From DATHTC01 sp963746805 (GTDB taxonomy: Bacteria > Actinomycetota > Thermoleophilia > Gaiellales > Gaiellaceae), in NCBI GenBank assembly GCA_963746805.1, contig CAVVCQ010000005.1, forward strand, positions 248,001 to 312,000: a stretch of DNA of 64,000 nt, given 5' to 3'. Shown here piece after piece: positions 1 to 8,781 of the stretch. The position numbers were made by a program, and so were the translations under genes. Position 1 is the first letter of the stretch. Every line of letters starts with the position of its first letter. Under the pieces are notes generated by a model, which had not been told where the DNA came from, did no database searches, and saw only the letters and a program-made list of their open reading frames with translations.

Positions 1-71
1 ACGCGCTTGTGCGGGGCGACTTCTCCGCTCTCGGCGCACGCCCGACGCTGCGCGACTGGTTCGGCGCCTAG
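1..71 (+). CDS. C-terminal tail of an unidentified protein (5' partial)
   Basis: A reading frame open from the window edge (codons start at base 3) ends in TAG at 69-71 and reads as a short tail ending RPTLRDWFGA. Its stop overlaps the stop of the convergent flavodoxin gene by three bases, a layout typical of real gene ends in this window. Only about 22 residues are visible, so no family can be named. It could be a chance open frame. Confidence 0.4.
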   Translation, partial: ALVRGDFSALGARPTLRDWFGA

Positions 72-562
72 GCGGCCGAAACCCGGCGCGCCCACGCGCG
101 GGCCCGCTCGACCTCGCCGTCCTCCAGCGGCCCCTCGGAGTCGCGCACGAAGAAGCTCTCCGCCGGCGCGGCGAGCTCGAAGCCCTTCCGCGAAAGCCGT
201 CGCGCCAGCGTTCGTCCGGCCGAGCCGACGAGGACGACCGGCTTGTCGATCCGCGTGTCGAACGCGGCCGCCCGGCGCCCCTCGCCCGGCGGCAGCGCGG
301 CGAGCCAGCCGCGCGCACCAGGCCCGGGCTCCCGCTCCTCGCCCTTCTGCTCGAGCGCGGCCCGCCGCGAGTACTTCGACGAGAGCCCGTGCACATGCGT
401 CGGCGCGCCGACGACGACGAGTTCGACGCCGTCGAGCGACGGCGGCAGCTCGTCCACCGAGACAAGCGTCACGTCGTGGTCGACGCGCAGCTCGTCGGCG
501 ACGGCCTCCGCGAGCGCACCCGTGTTCCCGAACCACGACTCGTAGGCGACTACGGCTCTCAT
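68..562 (-). CDS. Flavodoxin-like domain protein
   Basis: A 164-residue cytosolic protein with a flavodoxin fold. The N-terminus has a first beta strand (MRAVVAYES) followed by a loop matching the FMN phosphate-binding turn (WFGNTGALAEAVADEL). A second strand ends VVVGAPTHVHG, where the family contacts the isoalloxazine ring, and a third strand reads KPVVLVGSAG. Family members bind FMN and transfer electrons or act as small quinone or protoporphyrinogen reductases; the partner here is unknown. The start ATG is preceded by GGGAGA at a usual distance. The gene stands alone and converges on the partial gene at the window edge. Flavodoxin domain confident, substrate not known. Confidence 0.8.
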   Translation of the reverse strand: MRAVVAYESWFGNTGALAEAVADELRVDHDVTLVSVDELPPSLDGVELVVVGAPTHVHGLSSKYSRRAALEQKGEEREPGPGARGWLAALPPGEGRRAAAFDTRIDKPVVLVGSAGRTLARRLSRKGFELAAPAESFFVRDSEGPLEDGEVERARAWARRVSAA

Positions 563-732
563 GGCGTCTCCCTTCGCTCACTTTCGATCCGCCCGGAGCC
601 TCGTCCGGCGCGACGGGCGCGGCGTCGGGGTTTTTGCCGATCCGCGGAGTGCGGCGAACCGAACGCCGAGCGGGGACGAACCGGTGGTGTGAACTCGGGA
701 AGCAGACACTGGCATCCGCCCGTCTAGTTGAA

Positions 733-942
733 ATGGTCTCGCCAATGCACAAGGAACTGGCACAGCGAAGCGAAGACGGCATCGTCGTCCGGCTGCTCTG
801 GGACGAGGCGAACGACCAGGTGCTCGTGCGGTACAACGACACGCGCACCGGTGACGCCTTTTCGACCCAGGTGCCGAACGCGGAGGCGCTCGAGGCGTTC
901 CACCACCCGAACGCGTACCGCGACGAAGCCGTCGCCGCCTAG
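733..942 (+). CDS. Small conserved-type hypothetical protein
   Basis: A 69-residue soluble acidic protein (57 residues if the second ATG at 745 is the start). The segment IVVRLLWDEANDQVLVRYND followed by a TGDAF turn suggests a small beta-sheet protein like many actinobacterial orphans that describe a structural or regulatory role without known function. No signal peptide and no membrane segment. The region upstream to 563 is non-coding. The long open frame extending upstream to base 7 is low-complexity Arg/Ala/Pro and antisense to the flavodoxin gene, so only this terminal part is taken as real. I do not recognise a function. Confidence 0.6.
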   Translation: MVSPMHKELAQRSEDGIVVRLLWDEANDQVLVRYNDTRTGDAFSTQVPNAEALEAFHHPNAYRDEAVAA

Positions 943-945
943 CGC

Positions 946-1659
946 TCAGGGCACCAGCTCGAGCGCTCCGTCGTCGTCGACGCCGGAGAACGACCTCCCT
1001 TCCCAGAGGATGTCGGCGAACGTGAGCGCCTGGGCGACCCCCGCCACGTAGGCGCCCTGCGTCGCGGTGACGGTGACGGCGAACGTGTGGGGCTGCCCGT
1101 CGCAGACCGGCAGGTACGGGCCGGAGCCGCTCGTCAGCACCTGGAACACGCCGACGCGCGACGGGACGCCCGTGGTGCCGGCGGGGCAGGCGACGGTCAC
1201 GTCCAGCACGACCGAAGCGCCACCGGCCTCGAGCCGGGCCGAGTCGCCGAGCTCGACGGTGACGCCCGGATCGATGGAGACGACCTCGGTGTCGCTCGCG
1301 GACAGCGCCTTCCCGCGCGTGGAGACGACCGTCGCCGTCACGTCGGCGGTGCCGAGGCTGAAGACGCCGCTCTCGACCGGGACGACGATGTTGAACACCT
1401 GCACGAAGCCCGCGCAGGTGAGCGGGATGGGCGCGCGACCCGATCCGCTCGGCTGTGAGACGGTGACGACGGCCTGGACGACCGTCGCGCGCTCGCCGCA
1501 CGAGGCGAGCACCTGCACGCGGATGGAGCGCGCATCGGGGGCCATCAGGCCGAGCGAGTGCACGTCGGCGGTGGGCGGCGCCGGAGCCCGCGCCGGGGCG
1601 GGCAGGGCGACGACGGCGGCGATGAGGAGGGCGGCGACGAGGACAGGGACGCGGCGCAT
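946..1659 (-). CDS. Secreted protein with two tandem beta-sandwich-like repeats
   Basis: A 237-residue exported protein. The chosen ATG gives a clear signal peptide (MRRVPVLVAALLIAAVVALP, then Ala-Pro-rich cleavage region). An upstream extension to 1773 adds only low-complexity residues. The mature part contains two similar halves, each with a cysteine near its start and another about 30 residues on (ASCGER...LTCAGF and VACPAG...VCDGQP). This suggests a duplicated Ig-like domain with one disulfide each. No catalytic motif is visible. It may follow the F420-type gene in the same transcript, 67 bases apart. Function unknown. Confidence 0.7.
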   Translation of the reverse strand: MRRVPVLVAALLIAAVVALPAPARAPAPPTADVHSLGLMAPDARSIRVQVLASCGERATVVQAVVTVSQPSGSGRAPIPLTCAGFVQVFNIVVPVESGVFSLGTADVTATVVSTRGKALSASDTEVVSIDPGVTVELGDSARLEAGGASVVLDVTVACPAGTTGVPSRVGVFQVLTSGSGPYLPVCDGQPHTFAVTVTATQGAYVAGVAQALTFADILWEGRSFSGVDDDGALELVP

Positions 1660-1726
1660 GGCGACCTCCGTTCGGGGCGAAGAAGCTCTCGCCAGGACTA
1701 CGGCAGCCGATAGCCGATCGGATTTC

Positions 1727-2152
1727 TCAGGAGCCGAGCCGGAACACGGGGTGCCGGGCCGCCTCCGCTGCAAAGGCTTCGAGCGGCGCGTCGCGCCCGG
1801 CCTCGAAGTACGGGCGCACGACCGGCACCTTCCGGACGTACTCGCGCAGGACCGGCGCAGCCTCGTCCGGGCCGACCTCCTCGATCGCGAGCGTCTCGGA
1901 GCGTCCGCGCCGCCCGAGCGTGACGGTGCCTGCCGCGCGCGCGTTCCACACCCACCCCACCTCGCCGTAGGGCGCGACGAGCCAGCGCTCGCCGTTCTCG
2001 ATCAGCCGCACCGGCGTCGAGTGCGGCTCCCCCGTCTTCCGGCCCGGCACGGTCAACACGTACACGTGCGGCGCCAGCCCGAGCCGCGCGAGCGGCCGCA
2101 CGAGCCCGTTCAGCAGCCGCCGGACGCGCGTTGGGCGGAAGTCCCTGGCCAC
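1727..2152 (-). CDS. Deazaflavin (F420)-dependent nitroreductase family protein
   Basis: A 141-residue protein of the Ddn/FDOR-A type. The diagnostic block is TVPGRKTGEPHSTPVRL, followed by WLVAPYGEVGWVWNARAAG, which in the family forms the split beta-barrel pocket for reduced F420. Family members reduce quinones, nitro compounds or other electrophiles and often sit at the membrane. The natural substrate here cannot be read from sequence. The start is GTG, only three bases after the stop of the upstream Ig-domain gene, so the two are probably co-transcribed. Presence of this family implies an F420-making actinobacterium. Confidence 0.88.
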   Translation of the reverse strand: MARDFRPTRVRRLLNGLVRPLARLGLAPHVYVLTVPGRKTGEPHSTPVRLIENGERWLVAPYGEVGWVWNARAAGTVTLGRRGRSETLAIEEVGPDEAAPVLREYVRKVPVVRPYFEAGRDAPLEAFAAEAARHPVFRLGS

Positions 2153-2155
2153 GGG

Positions 2156-3634
2156 CTAGTCGACGCTCGAGACCGCGATCTGCTGGACGTTCGAGACTGT
2201 CTCGTTGCCGACGGCGTCGACCGCGACCGCGCGGACGAGGTACGTCCCGTCCGGCCGCCCCGCGGTCTCGAACGTCGTCGCGTAGCGCGAACCGTCGCTC
2301 GCCTCGTCGACCGCCATGAGCTCCTGCCAGTCGGGAGTCCCCGAGCCCTCGGCGACCTCGAAGCGGACGGACGCGACGCCCGAGCCGCCGTCCTCTGCCA
2401 CGGCGTTCAGCCGGTAGCCGCCGTCGACCGGCTCCGGCGTCGCGAGCGTCACCGTCGGCGGGGTGTTGTCCACGAGCACCGTCGCCGGGTCGGACTCGCC
2501 CTCGTTGCCGGCGCCGTCGGTCGCGGTGGCGACGACCTCGTACTCCCCGTCGGGCACGGTGGTCGTGTCCCACGTCGCGACGAACGGGGCGTCCGTGTCC
2601 TCGCCCAGGTCGACGGAGCCGCCCGGGCCGGTCGCGGAGAAGGCGACGCTCGTGACGCCGCTCGGGTCGCTCGCCTCCGCGCTGACCTGGATCGAGCCGC
2701 GCACCTGCTCGGCCGGCACGCTGACGCTGACGGACGGGGCCTCGGTGTCGGCGGCCTCGGTCGTCCCGCCCGTCGTCTCCTCGGTGGTCGTCTCGGCCGT
2801 CGTGGTGGCCTCGTCCTCGGCGGGCGGATCGTCGGCGAGCACCGCGGCTGCGCCGATACCGAGCAGGACGGCGGCCGCGAGTACTGCCACGGCGAGGAGC
2901 AGGCGCCGGCGACGGATCCGGATGCGCTCCCGCTCCGCGCCTTCCGCGGCGAGCGGGACGAGCTCGAGGTTGTGGCCCGTGACCTCCGCCCCGTCGACGT
3001 CCCCCGCATCCCGTCGCAGCCGCAGCGCTCGCTCGAGCTCCGCCGTCGCGGCCTCCGCGTCGTCAGCCGCGAGCGCGAGCGTCCCGAGCTCGTGTCGAGC
3101 CCAGCCCTCCGCGACCGCGTCGCCCACGGACGCCGCGGTCGCGGCGAGCCGCTCGAGCATCTCGAGCAGCGCCAGCCACCGCGGCACGAGCGCAAGGAGC
3201 GCGACGAGCGACCGCGCGAGCCGCAGCTCGTCGTCGAGCCGTCCCTCCCGGTCGGCGCGGTCGACCAGGTCGAGCAGGCGGCCGATCTGCTGCTCCAACA
3301 GCTTCGGATCGAGCGTGACCCCCTTGGCGAGCATCGAGACGAGCTCGTCGGCGTGCTCGACCGCCGCGATCGTCGACTCGAGCTCCGCGCCGGCCGTCTC
3401 GAGCGTCTGCGCCGCGCGCGCAGTGCTGCTCGGAGCGCTCCGCGCCTCGGCCAGCTGGCTGCGCGAGCGACGCTCGGGTGTCGGCGCAGGCGCCGCGCGG
3501 GTGCCTTCCTCGGCCCCGATTGCGAGCGAGAACCGCCCCACGGTGATCCGGACGCCGACCACCCCGCCGCGACACTGCCCCGTTCGCGTGGCGGCGTCAA
3601 GGCTGTCGATTCCACCGCCCGCCGTTCGTCGCAC
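2156..3634 (-). CDS. Single-pass membrane protein with helical N-terminal region and extracellular Ig-like domains
   Basis: Up to 492 residues. The first 200 or so residues are helical and Ala/Glu/Leu-rich with TPR-like character (for example GWARHELGTLALAADDAEAA). Then come an Arg-rich stop-transfer region and a membrane helix (LLLAVAVLAAAVLLGIGAAAVL, written here in part), a Thr/Glu-rich linker, and two Ig-like beta-sandwich domains containing repeated phrases such as DTEAPSVSVSVP and DNTPPTVTLATP. Such domains usually mediate adhesion or spacing at the cell surface. The start is uncertain: ATG at 3634 gives a low-complexity lead, and GTG codons at 3562 and 3541 are alternatives. No enzyme motif. 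Probably heads a transcript with the F420-type reductase. Confidence 0.72.
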   Translation of the reverse strand: MRRTAGGGIDSLDAATRTGQCRGGVVGVRITVGRFSLAIGAEEGTRAAPAPTPERRSRSQLAEARSAPSSTARAAQTLETAGAELESTIAAVEHADELVSMLAKGVTLDPKLLEQQIGRLLDLVDRADREGRLDDELRLARSLVALLALVPRWLALLEMLERLAATAASVGDAVAEGWARHELGTLALAADDAEAATAELERALRLRRDAGDVDGAEVTGHNLELVPLAAEGAERERIRIRRRRLLLAVAVLAAAVLLGIGAAAVLADDPPAEDEATTTAETTTEETTGGTTEAADTEAPSVSVSVPAEQVRGSIQVSAEASDPSGVTSVAFSATGPGGSVDLGEDTDAPFVATWDTTTVPDGEYEVVATATDGAGNEGESDPATVLVDNTPPTVTLATPEPVDGGYRLNAVAEDGGSGVASVRFEVAEGSGTPDWQELMAVDEASDGSRYATTFETAGRPDGTYLVRAVAVDAVGNETVSNVQQIAVSSVD

Positions 3635-3705
3635 CGATGACTTCCGCCCGCGCGGGGCGTCTGATACGTGGAGACTCCAACCACAGTCACATCCGGAGGT
3701 GACGC

Positions 3706-4782
3706 ATGTCGAAGACCGTTCTGATGGTCGGGACCCGGAAAGGGTGCTTCCTGCTGGAAAGCGACGAGGCCCGCCGCGACTGGACGCTGCGCGGCCCCTT
3801 CTGCGAGGGCTGGCCGATCTACCACGTGATCCGCGACGCCGACTCGGGCACGGTCTTCGCCGCCGCGGCGAGCGAGTGGCACGGCTCGAGCGTCTGGCGC
3901 AGCCCCGACCTGGGCGAGACGTGGGAGCAGTCGAGCGAGGGCCTGTCCTACGAGAACGGCGACCTGAAGCTCTCGAAGGTGTCGGGCCTCACCGCTGCAC
4001 ACGGGCGCCTCTTCGCCGGCGCCGAGAACCCCGGCGTGTTCGAGAGCCGTGACGGCGGGGTCACGTGGTCGCTCCTCACAAACCTCGAGGGCCAGCCGGG
4101 CAGCGAGGGCTGGAACGACCCCGCCAACCAGCCGCCGGGCCACCTCGGCGTGCCGGCGATCCTGCCGCACCCGGACGACCCGACCCGCTACTGGGCGATC
4201 GTGCAGGGCGTCGGGATCTTCGAGACGACGGACGACGCCGCCACGTGGACGCCGCGCAACCGCGGCCTCCGCGCCGACTGGCCGCTGGACCACGAGGAGG
4301 TCGGCTTCTGCGTGCACAAGCTCGTGATGTCGCCGACCGACAGCGACCGGCTCTACCAGCAGAACCACGTCGGCATGCACCGCAGCGACGACGCTGGCCA
4401 GTCGTGGACAGAGATCACCGAAGGCCTCCCCACCGAGTTCGGCTTCGCTGCCGCGGTGCACCCGCACGACCGTGACACGTTCTACGTCATTCCCCTCGAC
4501 CCCGGGCACGCCCGCTGCATGCCGGACGGCAAGGCGGCTGTGTGGCGCACGCGCGACGCCGGCTCGAGCTGGCAGCGGCTCGCCGACGGCCTGCCGCAGG
4601 AGGACGCGCACGTCGGCGTGCTGCGCGAGGGGATGGCGATCGACACGTACGACCGGCCGGGCCTCTACTTCGGGACGAGCACCGGTCAGCTGTTCGCGAG
4701 CGCGGACGAGGGCGACACCTGGACGGAGATCGCGAGCTACCTCCCCGGGATCGCGTCCGTCGAGGTCGCGATCGTGGACTGA
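3706..4782 (+). CDS. BNR/sialidase-like beta-propeller protein (cytosolic)
   Basis: A 358-residue protein without signal peptide, built from repeated Asp-box-like motifs: WRSPDLGETWEQ, FESRDGGVTWS, FETTDDAATWT, HRSDDAGQSWTE, WRTRDAGSSWQR and FASADEGDTWTE. That is about six blades of a propeller resembling exo-sialidases and photosystem assembly propellers, but no sialidase catalytic set can be assigned with confidence. The start follows GGAGGTGA with ideal spacing. Its stop overlaps the start of the following ubiquitin-fold gene (TGATG), so the two are translationally coupled and likely act together. Role not established; many annotators would call it WD40/YVTN/BNR-like repeat protein. Confidence 0.88.
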   Translation: MSKTVLMVGTRKGCFLLESDEARRDWTLRGPFCEGWPIYHVIRDADSGTVFAAAASEWHGSSVWRSPDLGETWEQSSEGLSYENGDLKLSKVSGLTAAHGRLFAGAENPGVFESRDGGVTWSLLTNLEGQPGSEGWNDPANQPPGHLGVPAILPHPDDPTRYWAIVQGVGIFETTDDAATWTPRNRGLRADWPLDHEEVGFCVHKLVMSPTDSDRLYQQNHVGMHRSDDAGQSWTEITEGLPTEFGFAAAVHPHDRDTFYVIPLDPGHARCMPDGKAAVWRTRDAGSSWQRLADGLPQEDAHVGVLREGMAIDTYDRPGLYFGTSTGQLFASADEGDTWTEIASYLPGIASVEVAIVD

Positions 4783-5045
4783 TGGCCGAGCTCCACCTCC
4801 CCGGGACGCTCCCCCCGCTCTTCCCCGGCCTGCCGCGCCTCCTCGACGTGGACGCGACCACGGTCGACGAGGCGCTCGACCGGGTCGAGGAGCGCTGGCC
4901 CGGCTTCCGCGACCGCCTCGTCGAGCCGGGGCCTGCGCTCCGGCGCCACATCCACGTCTACGTCGACCGCGAGCGCGCCGGGCTCGACACCGCGCTCGAG
5001 GCGCGCTCGCGCGTCGACGTGATCACCGCGATCAGCGGGGGCTAG
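4782..5045 (+). CDS. MoaD/ThiS-like ubiquitin-fold small protein ending in Gly-Gly
   Basis: An 87-residue protein with the beta-grasp pattern of MoaD/ThiS: short N-terminal strand, helix with EALDRVEERWPGFRDRL, strand HIHVYVDRER, and C-terminus DVITAISGG. The terminal diglycine is the hallmark of sulfur carriers and prokaryotic ubiquitin-like modifiers, which are adenylated by an E1-like enzyme. No E1, MoeB or MoaE gene is next to it. It overlaps the propeller gene stop by one base, so it is translationally coupled to it. Its last 14 bases overlap the tail of the convergent epimerase gene. Either a sulfur carrier or a protein modifier is possible. Confidence 0.85.
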   Translation: MAELHLPGTLPPLFPGLPRLLDVDATTVDEALDRVEERWPGFRDRLVEPGPALRRHIHVYVDRERAGLDTALEARSRVDVITAISGG

Positions 5046-5967
5046 CTGCGGCCGCGTACGAGTCGCGGAACCCCTGCCGCCAGCTCGGGTGCCGAAGCGT
5101 CCAGCCGAGCTCGCGCTTCGCCTTCGCGTTCGAGGCGCCCCGCACGTCCGTCATCAGCGCGACGCCCGACTCCCCGGCCGCGAGGCGCGCGAGCCAACGC
5201 GGCACCCGTCGGGGCGGCGGCGCGCCGATCGACGCCGCGAGCGCGGGCAGCCAGTCCGCGACGGGCGCGGGCTCGTCGTCGACCACGTTGAAGAGGCCCG
5301 GCGTGCCCTGCTCGACCGCGAGCACCGTGGCCGCGGCCGCGTCGTCGAGGTGGACGAACGACCAGACGCCGGTGCCGTCGCCGACGATCGGGAACCGCCG
5401 CTTCCGCACCGGCTCGAGCTGGACGTCGTCCGGCGAGCCGTAGAGGCCTCCGTACCGGAGCACGGTCCCGCCCGCCGCGAGGACGGCGTCCTCGAGGTGG
5501 CGGATCGCGGCGAGCGTCTCGCGCATCGCCGGCACCGGCGCCGGGTCGAGCGGATCCTCCTCGGTCTTGACGGGCCCGCCGTCCCGGGCATAGGGCCAGC
5601 CGGCGTAGCTCTGCGCCACGACGTGGCCGCCGCCGGCGGCGCGCACCGCGGCCAGGAGGTTGTCCGTGCCCTCCGTGCGCAGGCGGTTCGTGGCCGCGAA
5701 GGTGCGGTCGAAGTGCTTCATGTCGCCCATCCCGGCGAGCGCCGTGGCCTCGTGGACGAGCGCGTCCGGCCGGGCGGCGCCGACGGCCTGCAGCACCGCG
5801 ACGCGATCGAGCAGGTCGAGGACGACGGGCTCCGCGCCGAGGGTGCGCAGCCGGCCGGCTTTCTCCTCCGAGCGGGAGGTGGCGACGACCTCGTGGCCGC
5901 GCGCCACGAGCTGCGGGACGAGGCGGGCGCCGATCGCTCCGCCGGCCCCGACGACGAGAACACGCAT
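5032..5967 (-). CDS. NAD-dependent epimerase/dehydratase (extended SDR-like)
   Basis: A 311-residue cytosolic Rossmann-fold protein. The N-terminus MRVLVVGAGGAIGARLVPQL carries the GxGGxxG dinucleotide-binding motif. A further motif, DALVHEATAL, corresponds to the NNAG-like strand, and VAQSYAGWPYARDGG holds the YxxxK-like active-site region in altered form. The conserved 'RYGGLYG' (LRYGGLYGSPDD) matches SDRs acting on sugars or on other small carbonyls. The start is supported by AAGGAG. It lies divergent from the SigJ-like sigma factor 96 bases away, a common arrangement in which the sigma factor controls a neighbouring redox gene. Substrate unknown. Confidence 0.88.
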   Translation of the reverse strand: MRVLVVGAGGAIGARLVPQLVARGHEVVATSRSEEKAGRLRTLGAEPVVLDLLDRVAVLQAVGAARPDALVHEATALAGMGDMKHFDRTFAATNRLRTEGTDNLLAAVRAAGGGHVVAQSYAGWPYARDGGPVKTEEDPLDPAPVPAMRETLAAIRHLEDAVLAAGGTVLRYGGLYGSPDDVQLEPVRKRRFPIVGDGTGVWSFVHLDDAAAATVLAVEQGTPGLFNVVDDEPAPVADWLPALAASIGAPPPRRVPRWLARLAAGESGVALMTDVRGASNAKAKRELGWTLRHPSWRQGFRDSYAAAASPR

Positions 5968-6063
5968 CGTGGGCTCCTTTCGTTCGCTCGATCAGGAGAC
6001 GAGGGAGCGACGGCACCCGTGACGGCGTCACGGCGAGACCTGCTATCCCGTCTCCTGAGCGAG

Positions 6064-6924
6064 ATGGAGAGCCTGGAGGAGCTGCGTCCGTACCTCTTCG
6101 CGATCGCCTACCGCATGCTCGGCTCGGTCGCGGAGGCCGAGGACGTCGTGCAGGAGGCGTTCCTGCGCTACCACGCCGCCGACGTCGAGGCCGAGTCGCC
6201 GAAGGCCTACCTCGCGACCGTGACGACGCGGCTCGCGATCGACGAGCTGCGCTCGGCGCGCGCGCGGCGCGAGGTGTACCCGGGCGAGTGGCTGCCCGAG
6301 CCGCTGGTCGAGGACGAGGCGGTGCGGCACGCCGAGACGGCCGACTCGCTCTCGCTCCAGTTCCTGCACCTGCTCGAGAAGCTCTCGCCCGTCGAGCGCG
6401 CGGTCTTCCTCCTGCGCGAGGTCTTCGACTACCCGTACGACGAGCTCGCCCGGATCGTCGGCAAGAGCCCGGAGAACTGCCGCCAGATCCTCGCCCGCGC
6501 GCACCGGCACGTCGAGGAGGGCAGGCGCCGCTTCGACGTCTCGCGCGAGGAGCGCGAGGAGGTCGCGCACCGGTTCGTGGCGGCGTGGGAGGACGGCGAC
6601 GTCGACGCGCTCGTCGAGCTGCTCGCGCCGGACGCGACCGTGTTCGGCGACGGCGGCGGCAAGGCGCCCGCGATGCCGGTGCCGCTCGTCGGCGCGGAGC
6701 GCGTGGCGAAGGCGCTGATCGGCTGGGGCCGCCAGGCGCGCGAGCGCGGGATCTCCCATCGCCGGGCACTCGTCAACGGCCAGCCGGGCCTCGTCTTCTC
6801 CGACCCGGACGGCCGGGCGCGCTGGGTCGCCGGGCTCGAGATCGCCGACGGGGTCGTCGTCGCCGTCCGCTCGATCCTCAACCCGGACAAGCTCGGGCAC
6901 GTCGCGGCACAGGCAGGACGCTAG
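6064..6924 (+). CDS. sigJ: ECF RNA polymerase sigma factor, SigJ-like (ECF41 type) with SnoaL-like tail
   Basis: A 286-residue sigma factor. Region 2 begins ELRPYLFAIAYRMLGSVAEA and includes DVVQEAFLRY; region 4 reads LSPVERAVFLLREVFDYPYD and continues with the helix-turn-helix ARIVGKSPENCRQIL. After it comes a C-terminal NTF2/SnoaL-like domain of about 110 residues containing a DGGGK segment, which in this group senses or tunes activity instead of a separate anti-sigma factor. The ATG at 6064 puts the protein in register with family members; a GTG at 6019 would add 15 residues. Partner genes are usually redox enzymes, consistent with the divergent SDR gene. Confidence 0.9.
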   Translation: MESLEELRPYLFAIAYRMLGSVAEAEDVVQEAFLRYHAADVEAESPKAYLATVTTRLAIDELRSARARREVYPGEWLPEPLVEDEAVRHAETADSLSLQFLHLLEKLSPVERAVFLLREVFDYPYDELARIVGKSPENCRQILARAHRHVEEGRRRFDVSREEREEVAHRFVAAWEDGDVDALVELLAPDATVFGDGGGKAPAMPVPLVGAERVAKALIGWGRQARERGISHRRALVNGQPGLVFSDPDGRARWVAGLEIADGVVVAVRSILNPDKLGHVAAQAGR

Positions 6925-8706
6925 TCACCGCGACATCACGAGCACGTGCTCGTACGCGCTCCTGCTGGGGCTCGAGCGTGGGGCGCCGTGGAACGTCGCG
7001 CGGAGGCGCCATCGTCCTTCGGCGATCGGCCGCCAGGACGTCGACTCACCGACGCGAAGGCGAAGCAGGCGATGGAAGTGCCAGCCGCTGAGCGGATCGA
7101 AGCGCTCGATCTCGAGCGTCACGAGCCCCGACGCGGCCGTGGGCGAAACGAGCGGGGTCAGCGTCAGCGCGGTTCCGAGCGCGACCGGCCCGTCTGCGAC
7201 GTCGATCGAGGTGCTCGTGACGTCGCGGACGAGCAGGGACAGCGCGTACGACCCCACCGGCGAACCGACCGTGCCCCGCACCGCAACGACGTAGCGGCCG
7301 GACTCGAGTCGGCGACGGATCCGGAGCGGACCGTCGCTGAGGCGCCCGCCCGTGTCGCGAAGCAGGACGAGTTGGAACTCGGCGTTGCTCCGGAGTGCGA
7401 GCGTGACGTCGCTCGTCCTGTCGACGTCGAAGTGGTACAGGTCGACGAGGTCGCCGCCTCGTGGAGCAAGGCGTCCGCGGGTGGTGGTGCCGTTCGCCAG
7501 CGGAACGCCGACGCCAAGGTCGTCGACGCCCGCGGGGACGACACGCAAGCGGTAGGGCTGCAGCCGCTGCGCCGCGGCGGCGACCACTTCCAGCGTGTAC
7601 CGGCCGCTGCGATCCGGCCCGGGCGTGTACGCCACGAAGCCGTCGCAGCGCAGCCGCAACAGCGGCGACGCCGAGCGCCTGCGGACGCCCGGTGCCCGCA
7701 GCGCGACCGTGGCGCAGTCGCGAGAGGAAAACGCGATCAGGTAGGTCGTGCCCTCCCGCAGCGTTCGCGCCCACACGTCGTTCACGTCGGTGAGGCCGTG
7801 GACCGACGAACTCGCGCCGGCTGCCGGCATCCGCCGGCCGACGAGCGCCTCGGGCGCTTCCGCCGCGACCGCCGACAGGGTGAACGACCCGGGATCCGAA
7901 CCGCGTCGTTGCCCGACGACGATGAGGTAGGTGCGGCCGCGCACCGCGTCGAAGGCGACAACCGCGTCGCCGGTTCGGTTCGTGGGCGCGCACGTGACGC
8001 GCTCGAGCTGCGACCGCACACGCTCGAACACGGCGACGGCGGCGTCGAGCTCCCCGACCGCGCGGAGGCGCAGCACGACTCGGCGGTCGGCCCCCGTGAC
8101 GCGATACCAGACGGTCCCGCCCGCGAGCCCGCACGAGCCGCGATCCGACGCGTCACCGGTCGCCCCGAGTGTGGAGCTCTCCACGGAGGTCGGCAGCGGC
8201 CCCAGGGGTGCCGCGCCTGAACTCCGGTCGTTCTCGGGCGGCAGGAAGAGGTCCGCTTGCAGCTGAAACGCGCCGTCGCCCGCTCCCGGCCGGCGCCCGA
8301 CGAGGATGAAGTACCCGGCGCCGCGGACTGTCTCGAACGAGGTGACGACACGACCGCCGGCCGCCGCAGTCCCGCAGTCGAGCTCGCTGATGGCCGACCC
8401 GCCGCGACGGTACACCCGGACGACCGGGGCCAGCTCGGCGGCCGCCTGCACGGAGACGACGATCCGACCGTCCGGGGCCGACTCGATCCGGTACCAGACG
8501 GTCCCGTCGATCCGGCCGCAGTCGGACACCTGCGGGTCGAGGCGCTCGACGGTCGCCTCGGCGGTCGTCCCCGACGCGGTCGCCGGGAAGACCGGGAGCA
8601 CCTCGGCGTCGGCGCGATTGTCGTTCGCCGGTGGTGCAGCCGGTACGGCCGACGCAGCCGGTGCGACGGCGAGCGTCGCAGCGAGGGCGAGCAGGATCCG
8701 GGTCAT
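6925..8706 (-). CDS. Large secreted protein with repeated pre-peptidase-like beta domains
   Basis: A 593-residue exported protein. The ATG at 8706 gives a textbook signal peptide (MTRILLALAATLAVAPAASA). The mature part repeats a unit beginning with ANDNRADAEVL or PENDRSSGAAPL, then CG...GTVWYRI/V, then a strand pair and a Tyr-rich strand (GYFILVGRR, TYLIVVGQRR). At least two units are obvious and two more are degenerate. This resembles bacterial pre-peptidase C-terminal (PPC) jelly-roll domains, which are structural. The C-terminal 90 residues form another beta-rich region. No catalytic signature. Its stop directly abuts the stop of the sigma gene. Probably a cell-surface or extracellular structural protein. 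Confidence 0.75.
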   Translation of the reverse strand: MTRILLALAATLAVAPAASAVPAAPPANDNRADAEVLPVFPATASGTTAEATVERLDPQVSDCGRIDGTVWYRIESAPDGRIVVSVQAAAELAPVVRVYRRGGSAISELDCGTAAAGGRVVTSFETVRGAGYFILVGRRPGAGDGAFQLQADLFLPPENDRSSGAAPLGPLPTSVESSTLGATGDASDRGSCGLAGGTVWYRVTGADRRVVLRLRAVGELDAAVAVFERVRSQLERVTCAPTNRTGDAVVAFDAVRGRTYLIVVGQRRGSDPGSFTLSAVAAEAPEALVGRRMPAAGASSSVHGLTDVNDVWARTLREGTTYLIAFSSRDCATVALRAPGVRRRSASPLLRLRCDGFVAYTPGPDRSGRYTLEVVAAAAQRLQPYRLRVVPAGVDDLGVGVPLANGTTTRGRLAPRGGDLVDLYHFDVDRTSDVTLALRSNAEFQLVLLRDTGGRLSDGPLRIRRRLESGRYVVAVRGTVGSPVGSYALSLLVRDVTSTSIDVADGPVALGTALTLTPLVSPTAASGLVTLEIERFDPLSGWHFHRLLRLRVGESTSWRPIAEGRWRLRATFHGAPRSSPSRSAYEHVLVMSR

Positions 8707-8781
8707 GAGGCAACCCTGCGCGGCTGCGCTCACGCCGCGCTCATCCGCGGCTCACGCACGCGCACGCTCCGGCACGAGGCG

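Noticed and set aside
7..732. Long plus-strand open frame before the small protein at 733
   Set aside because: Low-complexity Arg/Ala/Pro sequence antisense to the flavodoxin gene; only the last 69 codons look like a real protein.
1067..3640. Very long plus-strand frame opposite the F420-type and Ig-domain genes
   Set aside because: Typical high-GC antisense shadow with no domains; the minus-strand genes have signal peptides and family motifs.
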